From the IMG/VR virus record IMGVR_UViG_3300046522_000170, positions 1 through 34,007 of that record: a stretch of DNA of 34,007 nucleotides. One strand, 5' to 3'. Below are positions 7,653 through 13,950 of the stretch, one piece after another (within the stretch, counting starts at the first letter, position 1; the number at the start of each line of letters is the position of its first letter). Source of the DNA: a virus. The translations under genes were made by a program, and so were the position numbers. The notes under the pieces are model-generated. The model was not told where the DNA came from, made no database searches, and was given only the letters and a program-made list of their open reading frames with translations.

Positions 7653-7791
7653 CGCTGCAATCTCCTTGCACGCAGACGCCGTGCACTGCTTCGTCGGCGT
7701 CTACCGGGTCGATGGGCGCCAGCGGGGCCGGCTTCGGGATAGCGCGCAGCTCCTGGGCGAAGAGGCGGTCCAGCTCGCTGCCGGGCGTCAC
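7642..7791 (-). CDS. Small acidic protein (49 aa, GTG start)
   Basis: GTG at 7791 overlaps the upstream stop as GTGA and opens a 49-residue frame (starting MTPGSELDRLFAQELRAIPK and ending VQGDCSDDQ) that closes with TAA just inside the next gene. It fills what would otherwise be a 136-base gap in a gapless operon. Acidic, two cysteines near the C-terminus, no recognised family. Confidence 0.55.
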   Translation of the reverse strand: MTPGSELDRLFAQELRAIPKPAPLAPIDPVDADEAVHGVCVQGDCSDDQ

Positions 7792-8201
7792 GGTTGCACC
7801 CCGTCAACCAGCGCCTGGACCTCGGCAAGCATCTTCTTGGCCGCCGCCAGACCTTCCTCAGCCCGGCGCACACCCTCATTACGGTTGCGCAGAATCTTCT
7901 GCAGGCCTTCCTGCTTCGCCTGCTCGACAGAGGGCCAGAAGTGGAACCCCTCGTTCCCGTGCCAGCGGCGCTGCGGCTCGTCCTCGTCCTCATTGAGCAT
8001 GTGGACGGCGATGACCTTTCCGTAGTCGTTCTGCGCCAGCAGCAGCTGGCACTGCCAGCCGTGGCTGCAGGTTTTGCATTCGACCTCCAGCTGCACCTCA
8101 TCCTGGTACTCGCGGCGACCGGTCACCACGTAGCGGAAGACACCGGCCATTTCGACGTAGCGGAACAGCTCGTCGCCGATCTTGTAGCCCTTGATGCTCA
8201 C
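7788..8201 (-). CDS. Unknown early protein (137 aa)
   Basis: A 137-residue protein. The GTG at 8201 is chosen because AAGGAG lies seven bases upstream and the GTG overlaps the stop of the 39-aa gene (GTGA). The N-terminal half looks like beta strands (GYKIGDELFRYVEMAG, RYVVTGRREYQDEV) with a CxxC (CKTC) in the middle; the C-terminal third is a long charged helix (RRAEEGLAAAKKMLAEVQAL). No family recognised. The helix may mediate oligomerisation. Confidence 0.65.
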   Translation of the reverse strand: MSIKGYKIGDELFRYVEMAGVFRYVVTGRREYQDEVQLEVECKTCSHGWQCQLLLAQNDYGKVIAVHMLNEDEDEPQRRWHGNEGFHFWPSVEQAKQEGLQKILRNRNEGVRRAEEGLAAAKKMLAEVQALVDGVQP

Positions 8202-8317
8202 GACACAGCTCCTTGAATCAGCAGGGAGACGACCGCGCCGAAGGCCATGCATAGCAGCGCTCCAACGACGGCCAGCGCGGTATCGATCAGCGCCTCGCGG
8301 TAGGGGTTGACGGTCAC
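8198..8317 (-). CDS. Tiny single-TM membrane protein (39 aa, GTG start)
   Basis: GTG at 8317, with AAAGGAG upstream and a GTGA overlap with the preceding stop, opens 39 codons ending in a GTGA overlap with the next gene. After a short polar start (MTVNPYREALIDT) almost the whole remainder is hydrophobic (ALAVVGALLCMAFGAVVSLL). It is a predicted single-span membrane peptide. Both overlaps and the good ribosome site support translation. Function unknown. Confidence 0.6.
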   Translation of the reverse strand: MTVNPYREALIDTALAVVGALLCMAFGAVVSLLIQGAVS

Positions 8318-8586
8318 GCGCGCTCTCCTTTGACTCGGCGTAGAGCGGCGGCCACGTTAGCCATCGGATCCATTAGCTCGGGCGCTGAATAGCCGTTGTA
8401 GTAGAAGCATCCTTCCTCCCAAGCCCCGTGGAGACACAAGCGCACGCTCAACGCGGCTGAAGCCTCGATCAGCTCGACGACTGCGACGCGGGCTTCGATC
8501 AGTTCGCGTCCATCCTGGTAAGAAGCGCCACCAGCACGTGCGACTTCACGATCCATCACCGTCAACACATTGATCGCAGCGTTCAT
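8314..8586 (-). CDS. Unknown early protein (90 aa)
   Basis: A 90-residue protein (MNAAINVLTVMDREVARAGG...) with a helical N-terminal half and an aromatic segment (GCFYYNGYSAPELMDP). ATG 8586 overlaps the preceding stop (ATGA); the open frame upstream of it is not credible coding sequence. No family recognised. Confidence 0.6.
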   Translation of the reverse strand: MNAAINVLTVMDREVARAGGASYQDGRELIEARVAVVELIEASAALSVRLCLHGAWEEGCFYYNGYSAPELMDPMANVAAALRRVKGERA

Positions 8587-8783
8587 GCGGCACCCTTCGG
8601 GTCGATCTCGTCGCGGAACTGGCGGTTCAGGCGCTGCGAGGCAGCCACCACGGAATTGCCCCTCTGGCCGGACTGCTGTGCCACGCGCAACTGCGAGAAC
8701 AGCGGAGTGGGGTTGAGGCCAGCGGCGCGCACGTTGTCGCGCACGGTCTGGAACGAGCGGAAGTCGTAGATCACGGCGTCCAT
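8583..8783 (-). CDS. Unknown small protein (66 aa)
   Basis: A 66-residue protein (MDAVIYDFRSFQTVRDNVRA...). GAGGA precedes the ATG at 8783, and its start overlaps the preceding gene by 13 bases. The Gln/Arg-rich C-terminal half (RVAQQSGQRGNSVVAASQRL) is polar and possibly nucleic-acid-binding, but there is no clear motif. Coupled downstream by ATGA. Confidence 0.6.
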   Translation of the reverse strand: MDAVIYDFRSFQTVRDNVRAAGLNPTPLFSQLRVAQQSGQRGNSVVAASQRLNRQFRDEIDPKGAA

Positions 8784-8965
8784 GTGAAATCCTCATCGCT
8801 GATGGAGTTGTCGTAGGTCGGGGCAGGGCGCTGGGCGTTCAGCCGGCGCAGACGGGCGAGGTTCTCGTGGCGGATGCGCTCGACCTGGGCCGGGTCCACC
8901 GGGGTGAACTCCACGGACGGGAACGGCGGCTCTGCCGGGCGGTCGGTTTCGGTGACGAACTTCAT
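8771..8965 (-). CDS. Unknown small protein (64 aa)
   Basis: A 64-residue protein starting MKFVTETDRPAEPPFPSVEF and ending with an acidic tail (NSISDEDFTWTP). It has one central basic helix (ERIRHENLARLRRLNAQR). ATG 8965 overlaps the previous stop as ATGA. No family recognised; the charge pattern suggests a small binding protein, without further support. Confidence 0.6.
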   Translation of the reverse strand: MKFVTETDRPAEPPFPSVEFTPVDPAQVERIRHENLARLRRLNAQRPAPTYDNSISDEDFTWTP

Positions 8966-9321
8966 GCGGCAGCCCTCTCGGCTTCCGCGCTGGCGGCGGT
9001 TTCCATCTGGTCCCACTCGGCGCGGGCGGCGTCCTCGGCGTATTCCTTGAGGATCGGCGCGATGCCCTGCTTCAGCTGGTCGTGCAGCTCGAAGCCAGCG
9101 CGACGGCTGTCCATCCAGCGCAGATAGAACGCGGTCAGGTTCGGGACCAGCACGCCGTCGTCGGCCAGAAAGAAGTCGGCCACCGCCTCGCCGACCTTCT
9201 TCGCGTCGCTGCCGAACTGCAGCTCCAGCGCGGCGGCGCGCTCCTCGATCCACTCCGAACGGGCGCTGTCGGCCCGGTCGGCTTCGTCGTCGTTACGGCT
9301 GGGGATGCGGTCGGTCGCCAT
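8962..9321 (-). CDS. First gene of the leftward early operon (119 aa), unknown
   Basis: A 119-residue acidic, helical protein (SEWIEERAAALELQFGSDAK..., LHDQLKQGIAPILKEYAEDA). It is the promoter-proximal gene after PL, about 45 bases from the predicted transcription start, with GGAG before the ATG. In lambda this place is held by the antiterminator N, but there is no Arg-rich RNA-binding N-terminus here, so I do not call it N. Function unknown. Confidence 0.65.
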   Translation of the reverse strand: MATDRIPSRNDDEADRADSARSEWIEERAAALELQFGSDAKKVGEAVADFFLADDGVLVPNLTAFYLRWMDSRRAGFELHDQLKQGIAPILKEYAEDAARAEWDQMETAASAEAERAAA

Positions 9322-9371
9322 CTCGTCTCCTGCCCCTGGCCCGGAAGTGGGTGGTGTGGGGCGATGGGAAG

Positions 9372-9400
9372 ACGATATTCCGAACCGAATTCTCAGTCAA
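9372..9400 (-). promoter_or_regulatory. PL: sigma70 promoter of the leftward early operon
   Basis: On the minus strand, TTGACT (9395-9400, five of six consensus) is followed after exactly 17 bases by TATCGT (9372-9377, four of six). The predicted start near 9365 gives a ~45-base leader to the first gene. A repressor-type operator occupies the spacer and a second lies just upstream of the -35 box, so repression by a CI-like protein should block this promoter. Confidence 0.75.
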
Positions 9401-9423
9401 TACAGAACCGAATAATTATTCGG
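9377..9423. promoter_or_regulatory. OL: operator cluster at PL
   Basis: On the minus strand, ATTCGGTTCGGAAT (9377-9390) lies in the PL spacer and ATTCGGTTCTGTAT (9400-9413) lies 23 bp away. A perfect 16-bp palindrome CCGAATAATTATTCGG covers 9408-9423. The same 14-bp motif in a pair with the same 23-bp spacing occurs at 10855-10891, between the repressor and Cro-like genes. These are the expected binding sites of the phage repressor. Confidence 0.7.
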
Positions 9424-9437
9424 ATTGGCCGACGAAC

Positions 9438-9460
9438 GGTAGGTAGGACGTCTACCTACC
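9438..9460. terminator. Inverted repeat after the immunity operon
   Basis: Nine-bp perfect stem (GGTAGGTAG / CTACCTACC) with a five-base loop, ten bases after the stop of the membrane-protein gene ending at 9470 and before PL. It has no T run on the minus strand, so it is either a weak or factor-assisted terminator for the repressor operon, or a protein-binding site. Confidence 0.45.
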
Positions 9461-9469
9461 GCTGTGAAG

Positions 9470-9979
9470 TCAGCGGACGAGCTTGGCCTTTGGGCCGTGA
9501 GCCACGTACAGCAACAGGCTCCAGATGCCGTAGGCGATACCAACGTAGAGCAGGAAGGCCATGAAGGCCGTTCCCAATGAGGTCCACATGCGCGTCTTGG
9601 AGAACTCGCTACCGGACCAGTACTGTTGCGGTTGACGCGTAAGCGTGGCGTCCATAGCCAGCCCCTGGCGATACTCGCTCTGGCGGGGGAAGTCAGGATT
9701 GGCCTGGATCACCCGCGCGGCAACCATCGCGTTATACACATCGATGGGCTTGAAAAGCCCGCCGCAGTACGCGCCGGCTCCAACCTCCTCGGAATACAAG
9801 GTGATTGTGCAATCCTGCGCCGGCAGTGACGGGTCCCAGTCGGCGTCCCAGGTGTGGCGCTCCCGATACTCATTCCATGTGGTCGAGCCCACCGCAACCG
9901 TGAGAAGTGAAGCCAGTACCACTGCACCAGCCAGCGTAATTTTGGCGAGGCGGTGCCACCACTTTTCTTGGACGTCCAT
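9470..9979 (-). CDS. Two-TM membrane protein of the immunity operon
   Basis: A 169-residue membrane protein. TM1 is LAGAVVLASLLTVAVGS (about 16-32); TM2 is LGTAFMAFLLYVGIAYGIWSL (about 135-155). Between them is a ~100-residue, probably periplasmic, domain with two cysteines (PAQDCTITLYSEEVGAGAYC) that could form a disulfide; a short basic tail follows. ATG 9979 follows the upstream stop by two bases, with GGGGTGA as ribosome site. It is the last gene of the repressor operon, so it is probably made in the lysogen. That position suits a superinfection-exclusion or lysogenic-conversion protein; this role is inference. Confidence 0.7.
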   Translation of the reverse strand: MDVQEKWWHRLAKITLAGAVVLASLLTVAVGSTTWNEYRERHTWDADWDPSLPAQDCTITLYSEEVGAGAYCGGLFKPIDVYNAMVAARVIQANPDFPRQSEYRQGLAMDATLTRQPQQYWSGSEFSKTRMWTSLGTAFMAFLLYVGIAYGIWSLLLYVAHGPKAKLVR

Positions 9980-9981
9980 GT

Positions 9982-10347
9982 TCACCCCAGTTGTTGTTCG
10001 CGAACCAACCCGGCCTCGTCGAAGCCGATGCCTTCCACCCGGCACTCCCGGGCACGTTCCATCTTGTCCTTCAGCTCCAGCAGTGCCTCGTCAGTCAGGC
10101 ACTCGATCACGCCCCGGACATGGGCGGTCTCCTGACGGATCAGCCACGCCAGCCAGTACATGCGGGCCAGATCGCGGATGCGGGCATAGATGATGTCGCG
10201 GGTGGCCCCGTCCATACCGGAACGCTGGAAGGCGATCACCTGACCGCCACGCACGAGGGTAGGGCCTGTCGGCGCCTTCGGCTTCATGCCCATTGCCTGC
10301 GCCATCTCGGTGGCCAGTTCCTTCAGTCGCTCGTCGCTGATCGTCAT
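9982..10347 (-). CDS. Unknown protein of the immunity operon (121 aa)
   Basis: A 121-residue mostly helical, soluble protein (MTISDERLKELATEMAQAMG; LARMYWLAWLIRQETAHVRG; ECLTDEALLELKDKMERARE). GGAGAG precedes the ATG at 10347, which is ten bases after the repressor stop, so it is co-transcribed with the repressor. No recognised domain. It could assist the repressor or the downstream membrane protein; nothing in the sequence decides this. Confidence 0.65.
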   Translation of the reverse strand: MTISDERLKELATEMAQAMGMKPKAPTGPTLVRGGQVIAFQRSGMDGATRDIIYARIRDLARMYWLAWLIRQETAHVRGVIECLTDEALLELKDKMERARECRVEGIGFDEAGLVREQQLG

Positions 10348-10357
10348 CCCGCTCTCC

Positions 10358-10819
10358 TCACCCAGTTTTACGAAGCTCTGCGGCAAAGCGACGTAGGGCA
10401 ACGATCACGTTGCTATCGTCCAGGACCCCGCTGGCGCCTTCCTCCTGCACCACCTTCATGGCGACGTAGAGGCGCTCGGCGTAGGTCTCCTGGGGCAGCG
10501 GCTCGGGGGACATCGCCTCCATTTCGCTGACCAGCTTCACCGCGGCTGCGACTATCTCGCGTTCCGATCCCACAGGCTGAGACGCTGGGGCAGGGCGGGT
10601 GCCGGCCATGTCCTTGAAGGCCAGATCGCTGGCAGTAACGCCGAATGCCTTGGCCAGCAGGCCGAGCTTTTCCTGGTTCGGCTTCTTGATGTCCTTGCGC
10701 AGGAATCGGTTGAGCCAGGGCTGGTTGATGCCGGCGCGGTCTGCCGCCTCGGCCTCGGTGAGGCGCAGTGCGTTGAGAAGGTGCCGGATATTGCTCCGGA
10801 TCAGGTCGGCATCATGCAT
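10358..10819 (-). CDS. CI-like phage repressor (HTH, no visible peptidase domain)
   Basis: About 153 residues. The N-terminal HTH_3/XRE domain reads LIRSNIRHLLNALRLTEAEA, AADRAGINQPWLNRFLRK, then KLGLLAKAFGVTASDLAF. The rest is a helical region without the Ala-Gly cleavage site or Ser/Lys residues expected of an S24 (LexA/CI) autopeptidase. It should occupy the operators at PL and at the rightward promoter and hold the lysogenic state. Several ATGs are possible (10873, 10837, 10819); none has a good ribosome site. I chose 10819, just before the conserved domain. It is divergent from the Cro-like gene, as in lambdoid phages. Confidence 0.85.
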   Translation of the reverse strand: MHDADLIRSNIRHLLNALRLTEAEAADRAGINQPWLNRFLRKDIKKPNQEKLGLLAKAFGVTASDLAFKDMAGTRPAPASQPVGSEREIVAAAVKLVSEMEAMSPEPLPQETYAERLYVAMKVVQEEGASGVLDDSNVIVALRRFAAELRKTG

Positions 10820-10854
10820 ACCGGAATGATCCGGCATACCGTTCGTCGGACAAA

Positions 10855-10896
10855 ATTCGGAAAGGCATTCCATTCCAATTCGGAACGGAATAATCT
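10855..10896 (+). promoter_or_regulatory. OR and rightward promoter region
   Basis: ATTCGGAAAGGCAT (10855-10868) and ATTCGGAACGGAAT (10878-10891) form an operator pair 23 bp apart, matching the pair at PL. AATAAT (10889-10894) is a good -10 box for rightward transcription and overlaps the second operator; no good -35 box is visible 16-18 bases upstream. With this -10 the Cro-like mRNA would start only a few bases before its ATG at 10905, which also lacks a ribosome site. On the minus strand, TTGGAA and TTTTGT spaced by 17 bases could drive the repressor, but weakly. Confidence 0.6.
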
Positions 10897-10904
10897 CTGC
10901 GGTC

Positions 10905-11108
10905 ATGAACCCATCAACCGCCATTGAGACCCTCCGCAAGGCTGGAATGACTGAGCAGGCCATCGGGTCTGCCGTCGGTGTGACCCAGCCGACCATCAAC
11001 CGTATTCGCCGGGACCTGATGCAGCCGACCTACGAGGTGGGCAAGGCGTTGGTGGACCTGGCCGCTTCCGAGGCGCGCAAGGCCGCCCGGCGCAAGAAGG
11101 CTGCGTGA
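10905..11108 (+). CDS. Cro-like HTH protein
   Basis: A 67-residue DNA-binding protein with a compact helix-turn-helix (GMTEQAIGSAVGVTQPTINR) and a very basic tail (ASEARKAARRKKAA). It is the first gene of the rightward operon and divergent from the repressor, the exact position of Cro. It should bind the same operators and shut down repressor synthesis in lytic growth. ATG 10905 lacks a ribosome site, and the predicted transcript start is very close, so the mRNA may be nearly leaderless. Confidence 0.8.
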   Translation: MNPSTAIETLRKAGMTEQAIGSAVGVTQPTINRIRRDLMQPTYEVGKALVDLAASEARKAARRKKAA

Positions 11109-11116
11109 CATGACCA

Positions 11117-11189
11117 GCTCTTCCCTGATCTGAATTTCTTCCATCGGCTCAATCCTTCGGGGTTGGGCCTTTATTCCGCCCGAAAGGGC
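11117..11189 (+). promoter_or_regulatory. Possible nut-like elements (boxA-like, boxB-like)
   Basis: GCTCTTCC at 11117-11124 resembles a boxA (lambda CGCTCTTA), and GCCCGAAAGGGC at 11178-11189 would form a 4-bp stem with a GNRA tetraloop like a small boxB. They bracket the terminator after cro. The order differs from lambda (boxA, boxB, terminator), and no N-like protein is identified, so this is tentative. Confidence 0.3.
11146..11175 (+). terminator. tR1-like terminator after the Cro-like gene
   Basis: Ten-bp stem GGCTCAATCC / GGGTTGGGCC (with G-U pairs) closed by a UUCG tetraloop at 11156-11159, followed by TTTATT. It sits between the Cro-like gene and the next HTH gene, as tR1 does in lambda. 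Rightward transcription past this point would need antitermination or partial read-through. Confidence 0.7.
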
Positions 11190-11209
11190 TTGGCAACGAT
11201 AGGTAATTT

Positions 11210-11713
11210 GTGGAAACCACTGGAAACCAAACGGAATTGAAGCTGGCGTGGGGCGTGCACAACGCCGCCAAGGACGCCCCCGCGCAGGTCGTGCGCCAGA
11301 TCGAAAGTGCGGCGCAAGCCCTGGCCGTCTCGATCCGCGCCGGCCACCACAAGCTCGAATACGTGGCTGCCTGCATTGGCAAGTCAAAGTCCTACGTCTC
11401 CCGGATGCAGAACGGCGTCCGACCCATCCCCGAGAAGCTGATCGGGCCGCTCTGCGCGGCGACCGGCTCCAACCTCCTGCGCCAGTTCATCGCCTTGCAA
11501 ACCGCCCTGGAAGGCGCGTGCGAGGTCGACCGCCTGGCTGACCTGATGAGGCAGCATGAATCGCACCGAGACAATCCAGCGGCTGCAGCAGTGCGTGCAG
11601 GTGGCCGAGCAGTCCCCGCCGCTCAGCGAGTCGGAGCGGGCCGAGCATCTCTCCCGATGCGCGCGCGAGCAGGCCAGGGCGGAAGCCCGGCGCCATACCT
11701 CGCCGCAGCTTGA
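11210..11713 (+). CDS. HTH regulator in the CII position
   Basis: Starts with GTG at 11210 after TAGG. Residues about 30-105 form a clear regulatory domain: AAQALAVSIRAGHHKLEYVA, ACIGKSKSYVSRMQNGVRPI, then a helical part ending EVDRLADLMRQ. I recognise the phage family, which normally ends near there. Here the frame continues about 52 more residues (AAAAVRAGGRAVPAAQRVGA...), out of frame over the next gene, with no domain character. This suggests a lost stop or a small frameshift near 11550. By position after cro and a terminator it may do the job of lambda CII or a replication regulator; that is inference. Confidence 0.7.
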   Translation: METTGNQTELKLAWGVHNAAKDAPAQVVRQIESAAQALAVSIRAGHHKLEYVAACIGKSKSYVSRMQNGVRPIPEKLIGPLCAATGSNLLRQFIALQTALEGACEVDRLADLMRQHESHRDNPAAAAVRAGGRAVPAAQRVGAGRASLPMRARAGQGGSPAPYLAAA

Positions 11714-11732
11714 TCTGAGAGAGGTGGCGTAG
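11556..11732 (+). CDS. Small protein (58 aa) ahead of the O-like gene
   Basis: ATG at 11556 opens 58 codons, starting MNRTETIQRLQQCVQVAEQS and ending PQLDLREVA, and closes with a TAG that overlaps the GTG of the replication gene (TAGTG). Its charged helical sequence is more protein-like than the competing frame of the upstream gene over the same bases. A purine-rich GAGGCAGC precedes the ATG. No family recognised. Confidence 0.6.
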   Translation: MNRTETIQRLQQCVQVAEQSPPLSESERAEHLSRCAREQARAEARRHTSPQLDLREVA

Positions 11733-12550
11733 TGGCCCGTATCCGCACCATCAAGCCGGAGTTCTTCACCAGCGAGGACATCTGCGGCCTGTCGCCCATG
11801 GCGCGACTGCTGTACATCGCCCTGTGGTGTGAGGCCGACCGGGAAGGGCGCCTGTCGTGGAAGCCGCGCACGTTCAAGCTGCGCTACTTCCCGGCGGACG
11901 ACTGCGACATTGACGCGTTGGCACGCGAGATTGTCGCGTCAGGACTCGTCATTCCCTACGGTGACGCGCTCGCCTACATCCCTCAGTTCCAGAAGCACCA
12001 GCACGTGAACCCCCGGGAATCGGCCTCAACCCTCCCGGAACCTCCCGTCAGTAACGCAAGCGCACGCGTAACTGACGCGTCAGCACGCGTCACTGACGCA
12101 CAGGGAGGAAGGGAAGGGAAGGGAAAGGAAGGGAAAGATAAAAGCCCCCCTAACCCCCCACAGGGGGGAACTCACGATGGCGTAGGTCAGCAGAGGCAGA
12201 AGCCCACAGCGAAGATCGGGCTGGACGAATTCCTCCTCGCCTGCCGTGCTGTGGACGAGCGGGCAATCCCCGAAGACGACGCCGTGTTCGCCTACGCCGA
12301 CAGCATCGGCCTGCCGCACGACTTCGTGGGCCTGGCCTGGAGCCAGTGGTTCAAGCCGCACTACGCCGCGAAGAAGCAGGCCGGGGTGCGCGGCTGGCGT
12401 CAGACGTTCCGCAATGCGGTGGAGGGCAACTGGCCGAAGTTCTGGTACTCCGGCGCCGGCGGCGAGTGGCTGCTGACCACGGCGGGGAAGCAGGCGCAGC
12501 TGGCCCGTGAAGCCCAGCACGCCCAGCCGCAGTTCGGAGTGGCAGCATGA
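11732..12550 (+). CDS. O-like replication organizer
   Basis: A 272-residue protein, GTG start at 11732. The N-terminal winged-helix part (ARIRTIKPEFFTSEDICGLS, then PMARLLYIALWCEADREGRL and WKPRTFKLRYFPADDCDIDA) is the familiar phage replisome-organizer domain. A linker (about 105-150) carries two SARVTDA repeats and a Gly/Lys/Glu run. The C-terminal helical domain (RGWRQTFRNAVEGNWPKFWY) probably loads the DnaB helicase encoded next. As in lambda O, the linker DNA itself looks like the origin. It ends with an ATGA overlap with dnaB. Confidence 0.88.
   Translation: MARIRTIKPEFFTSEDICGLSPMARLLYIALWCEADREGRLSWKPRTFKLRYFPADDCDIDALAREIVASGLVIPYGDALAYIPQFQKHQHVNPRESASTLPEPPVSNASARVTDASARVTDAQGGREGKGKEGKDKSPPNPPQGGTHDGVGQQRQKPTAKIGLDEFLLACRAVDERAIPEDDAVFAYADSIGLPHDFVGLAWSQWFKPHYAAKKQAGVRGWRQTFRNAVEGNWPKFWYSGAGGEWLLTTAGKQAQLAREAQHAQPQFGVAA
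12047..12168. other. Candidate phage replication origin inside the O-like gene
   Basis: Two direct repeats CACGCGTnACTGACGC (12063-12078 and 12084-12099, 15 of 16 bases identical) are spaced by exactly 21 bp, two helical turns, after a more degenerate copy near 12048. A purine-only G-rich tract at 12103-12138 follows, with five GGG runs capable of a G-quadruplex, then AAAGATAAAAG and a six-bp C/G hairpin (12154-12168). In lambda the iterons lie in the middle of O next to a strand-asymmetric tract, so this arrangement fits an origin. It has not been tested. Confidence 0.6.
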
Positions 12551-13950
12551 ACGCGAACGTCGCTGAATTCCCACTGGAATCGCTCCGCACGCTGCCGCAG
12601 TCCATCGAGGCCGAGCAATCGGTGCTGGGCAGCCTGATGCTCGACAACGCCTGCCTGCCGCGCGTGGCCGACTGGCTCAAGGTCGAGGACTTCCTCTCCC
12701 GCAAGCACCAGGTGATCTACGAGGCGATCCTGCGGCTGGCAGCGGAGGCCAAGCCCTTCGATGCGGTCACGGTCGCCGACCAGTTCGACGCCGGCGAGGA
12801 GGGCGCTCCGGATCTCACCGACGTGGTTGAGCTGGCCAGCTCAGCGTTCAGCGCCGCCAACGTGGTGGCCTACGCAGAGATCGTGAAGGGGAAGGCCACG
12901 CAGCGCCGCCTGATCGAGATCGGCAACGAGCTGGCCGGCAAGGGATTCAACCCGGAAGGCGAGGACGCATCGGTCATCGTCGCCGAGGCCACCCATGCGC
13001 TGGCAGAGATCGCCAGCATCCGGCGCGGCTCGGTGAAGGGCGCCAAGGAGATCGGCAGCCGATGGTTCGCGGAGCTGCAGCGCCGGTTCGAGAACGACGG
13101 CGCGCCGCTGGGCCTGCTGACGCCGTGGGCCGGCTTCAACCGCATGACCAATGGCCTGAAGCCCGGCGAGCTGATCATCGTCGCCGGACGCCCCAGCATG
13201 GGCAAGTCGGCATGGGCGGTAAACGTTGCCGTCTGCAACGCACTGCGCGGCAAGCGGGCTCTGGTGTTCAACCTCGAAATGACCGACACCAGCATCTACA
13301 ACCGCGGCATCGCCTCGCTGGCTGATGTCCCGCTGTCCTGGCTGCAGAAGCCTGACCAGGAGCACGAGCAGTACTGGTCCCGCGTGTCGGTGGCTACGAA
13401 GGAGCTGAACGCCTCGGGCCTGCTGATCGACGACACCGCCGGGCTGAGCGAGCACCAGGTAGTGGCGCGCTGCCGGCGCGAGCGGATGAAAGGGCCGGTC
13501 GATCTGGTGGTGATCGACCACCTGCACCTGATGCCGCTACCGGGCAAGACCCGCGAAACGGTGGAGATCGGCAACATCACCGCCGGTCTGAAGAAGCTGG
13601 CGAAGGAGCTCAACTGCCCCGTGGTTCTGCTGTCGCAGCTCAATCGTGCGCTGGAGAGCCGGCAGAACAAACGCCCGCAGATGTCGGACCTGCGCGAATC
13701 CGGAAACATCGAGCAGGACGCCGACCTGATCGTGTTCCTGTACCGCGACGACTACTACAGCGAGCGCGAGGGTGTGCATTCCCCGCTCGACGGCTTCGTG
13801 GAAATGATCATCGCCAAGCAGCGCGAGGGCGAGACGGGCCGCGCCTGGGGCCGCAACGGCCTGGCCTTCGGGCGGATTGACGACTACGACGGCCCCGAGC
13901 CGGTAATCCAGCAGGCCAAGCCTGCTGGGCGTCGCGGGGGGCTGGACTGA
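12547..13950 (+). CDS. dnaB: DnaB-family replicative helicase
   Basis: A 467-residue hexameric helicase. The N-terminal DnaB domain is clear (LPQSIEAEQSVLGSLMLDNA at 16-35). Walker A is GRPSMGKSA, with FNLEMTDTSI (H1a region) and Walker B near LVVIDHLHLM. The later VVLLSQLNRALESR and RESGNIEQDADLIVFLYRDD boxes are those of the DnaB C-terminal domain. It should unwind the phage origin after recruitment by the O-like protein, whose gene overlaps its start by ATGA. It is a complete phage copy, so the phage need not steal the host helicase. Confidence 0.97.
   Translation: MNANVAEFPLESLRTLPQSIEAEQSVLGSLMLDNACLPRVADWLKVEDFLSRKHQVIYEAILRLAAEAKPFDAVTVADQFDAGEEGAPDLTDVVELASSAFSAANVVAYAEIVKGKATQRRLIEIGNELAGKGFNPEGEDASVIVAEATHALAEIASIRRGSVKGAKEIGSRWFAELQRRFENDGAPLGLLTPWAGFNRMTNGLKPGELIIVAGRPSMGKSAWAVNVAVCNALRGKRALVFNLEMTDTSIYNRGIASLADVPLSWLQKPDQEHEQYWSRVSVATKELNASGLLIDDTAGLSEHQVVARCRRERMKGPVDLVVIDHLHLMPLPGKTRETVEIGNITAGLKKLAKELNCPVVLLSQLNRALESRQNKRPQMSDLRESGNIEQDADLIVFLYRDDYYSEREGVHSPLDGFVEMIIAKQREGETGRAWGRNGLAFGRIDDYDGPEPVIQQAKPAGRRGGLD

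Noticed and set aside
12063-12099. Direct repeats considered as the start of a CRISPR array
   Set aside because: Only two short copies with no unique spacers between them, located inside a coding linker; they fit iterons.
12103-12138. Purine-rich GGGAA repeats considered as a phase-variable simple repeat
   Set aside because: The units are irregular and encode a Gly/Lys/Glu linker that is common in this protein family. It fits better with an origin or G-quadruplex element.
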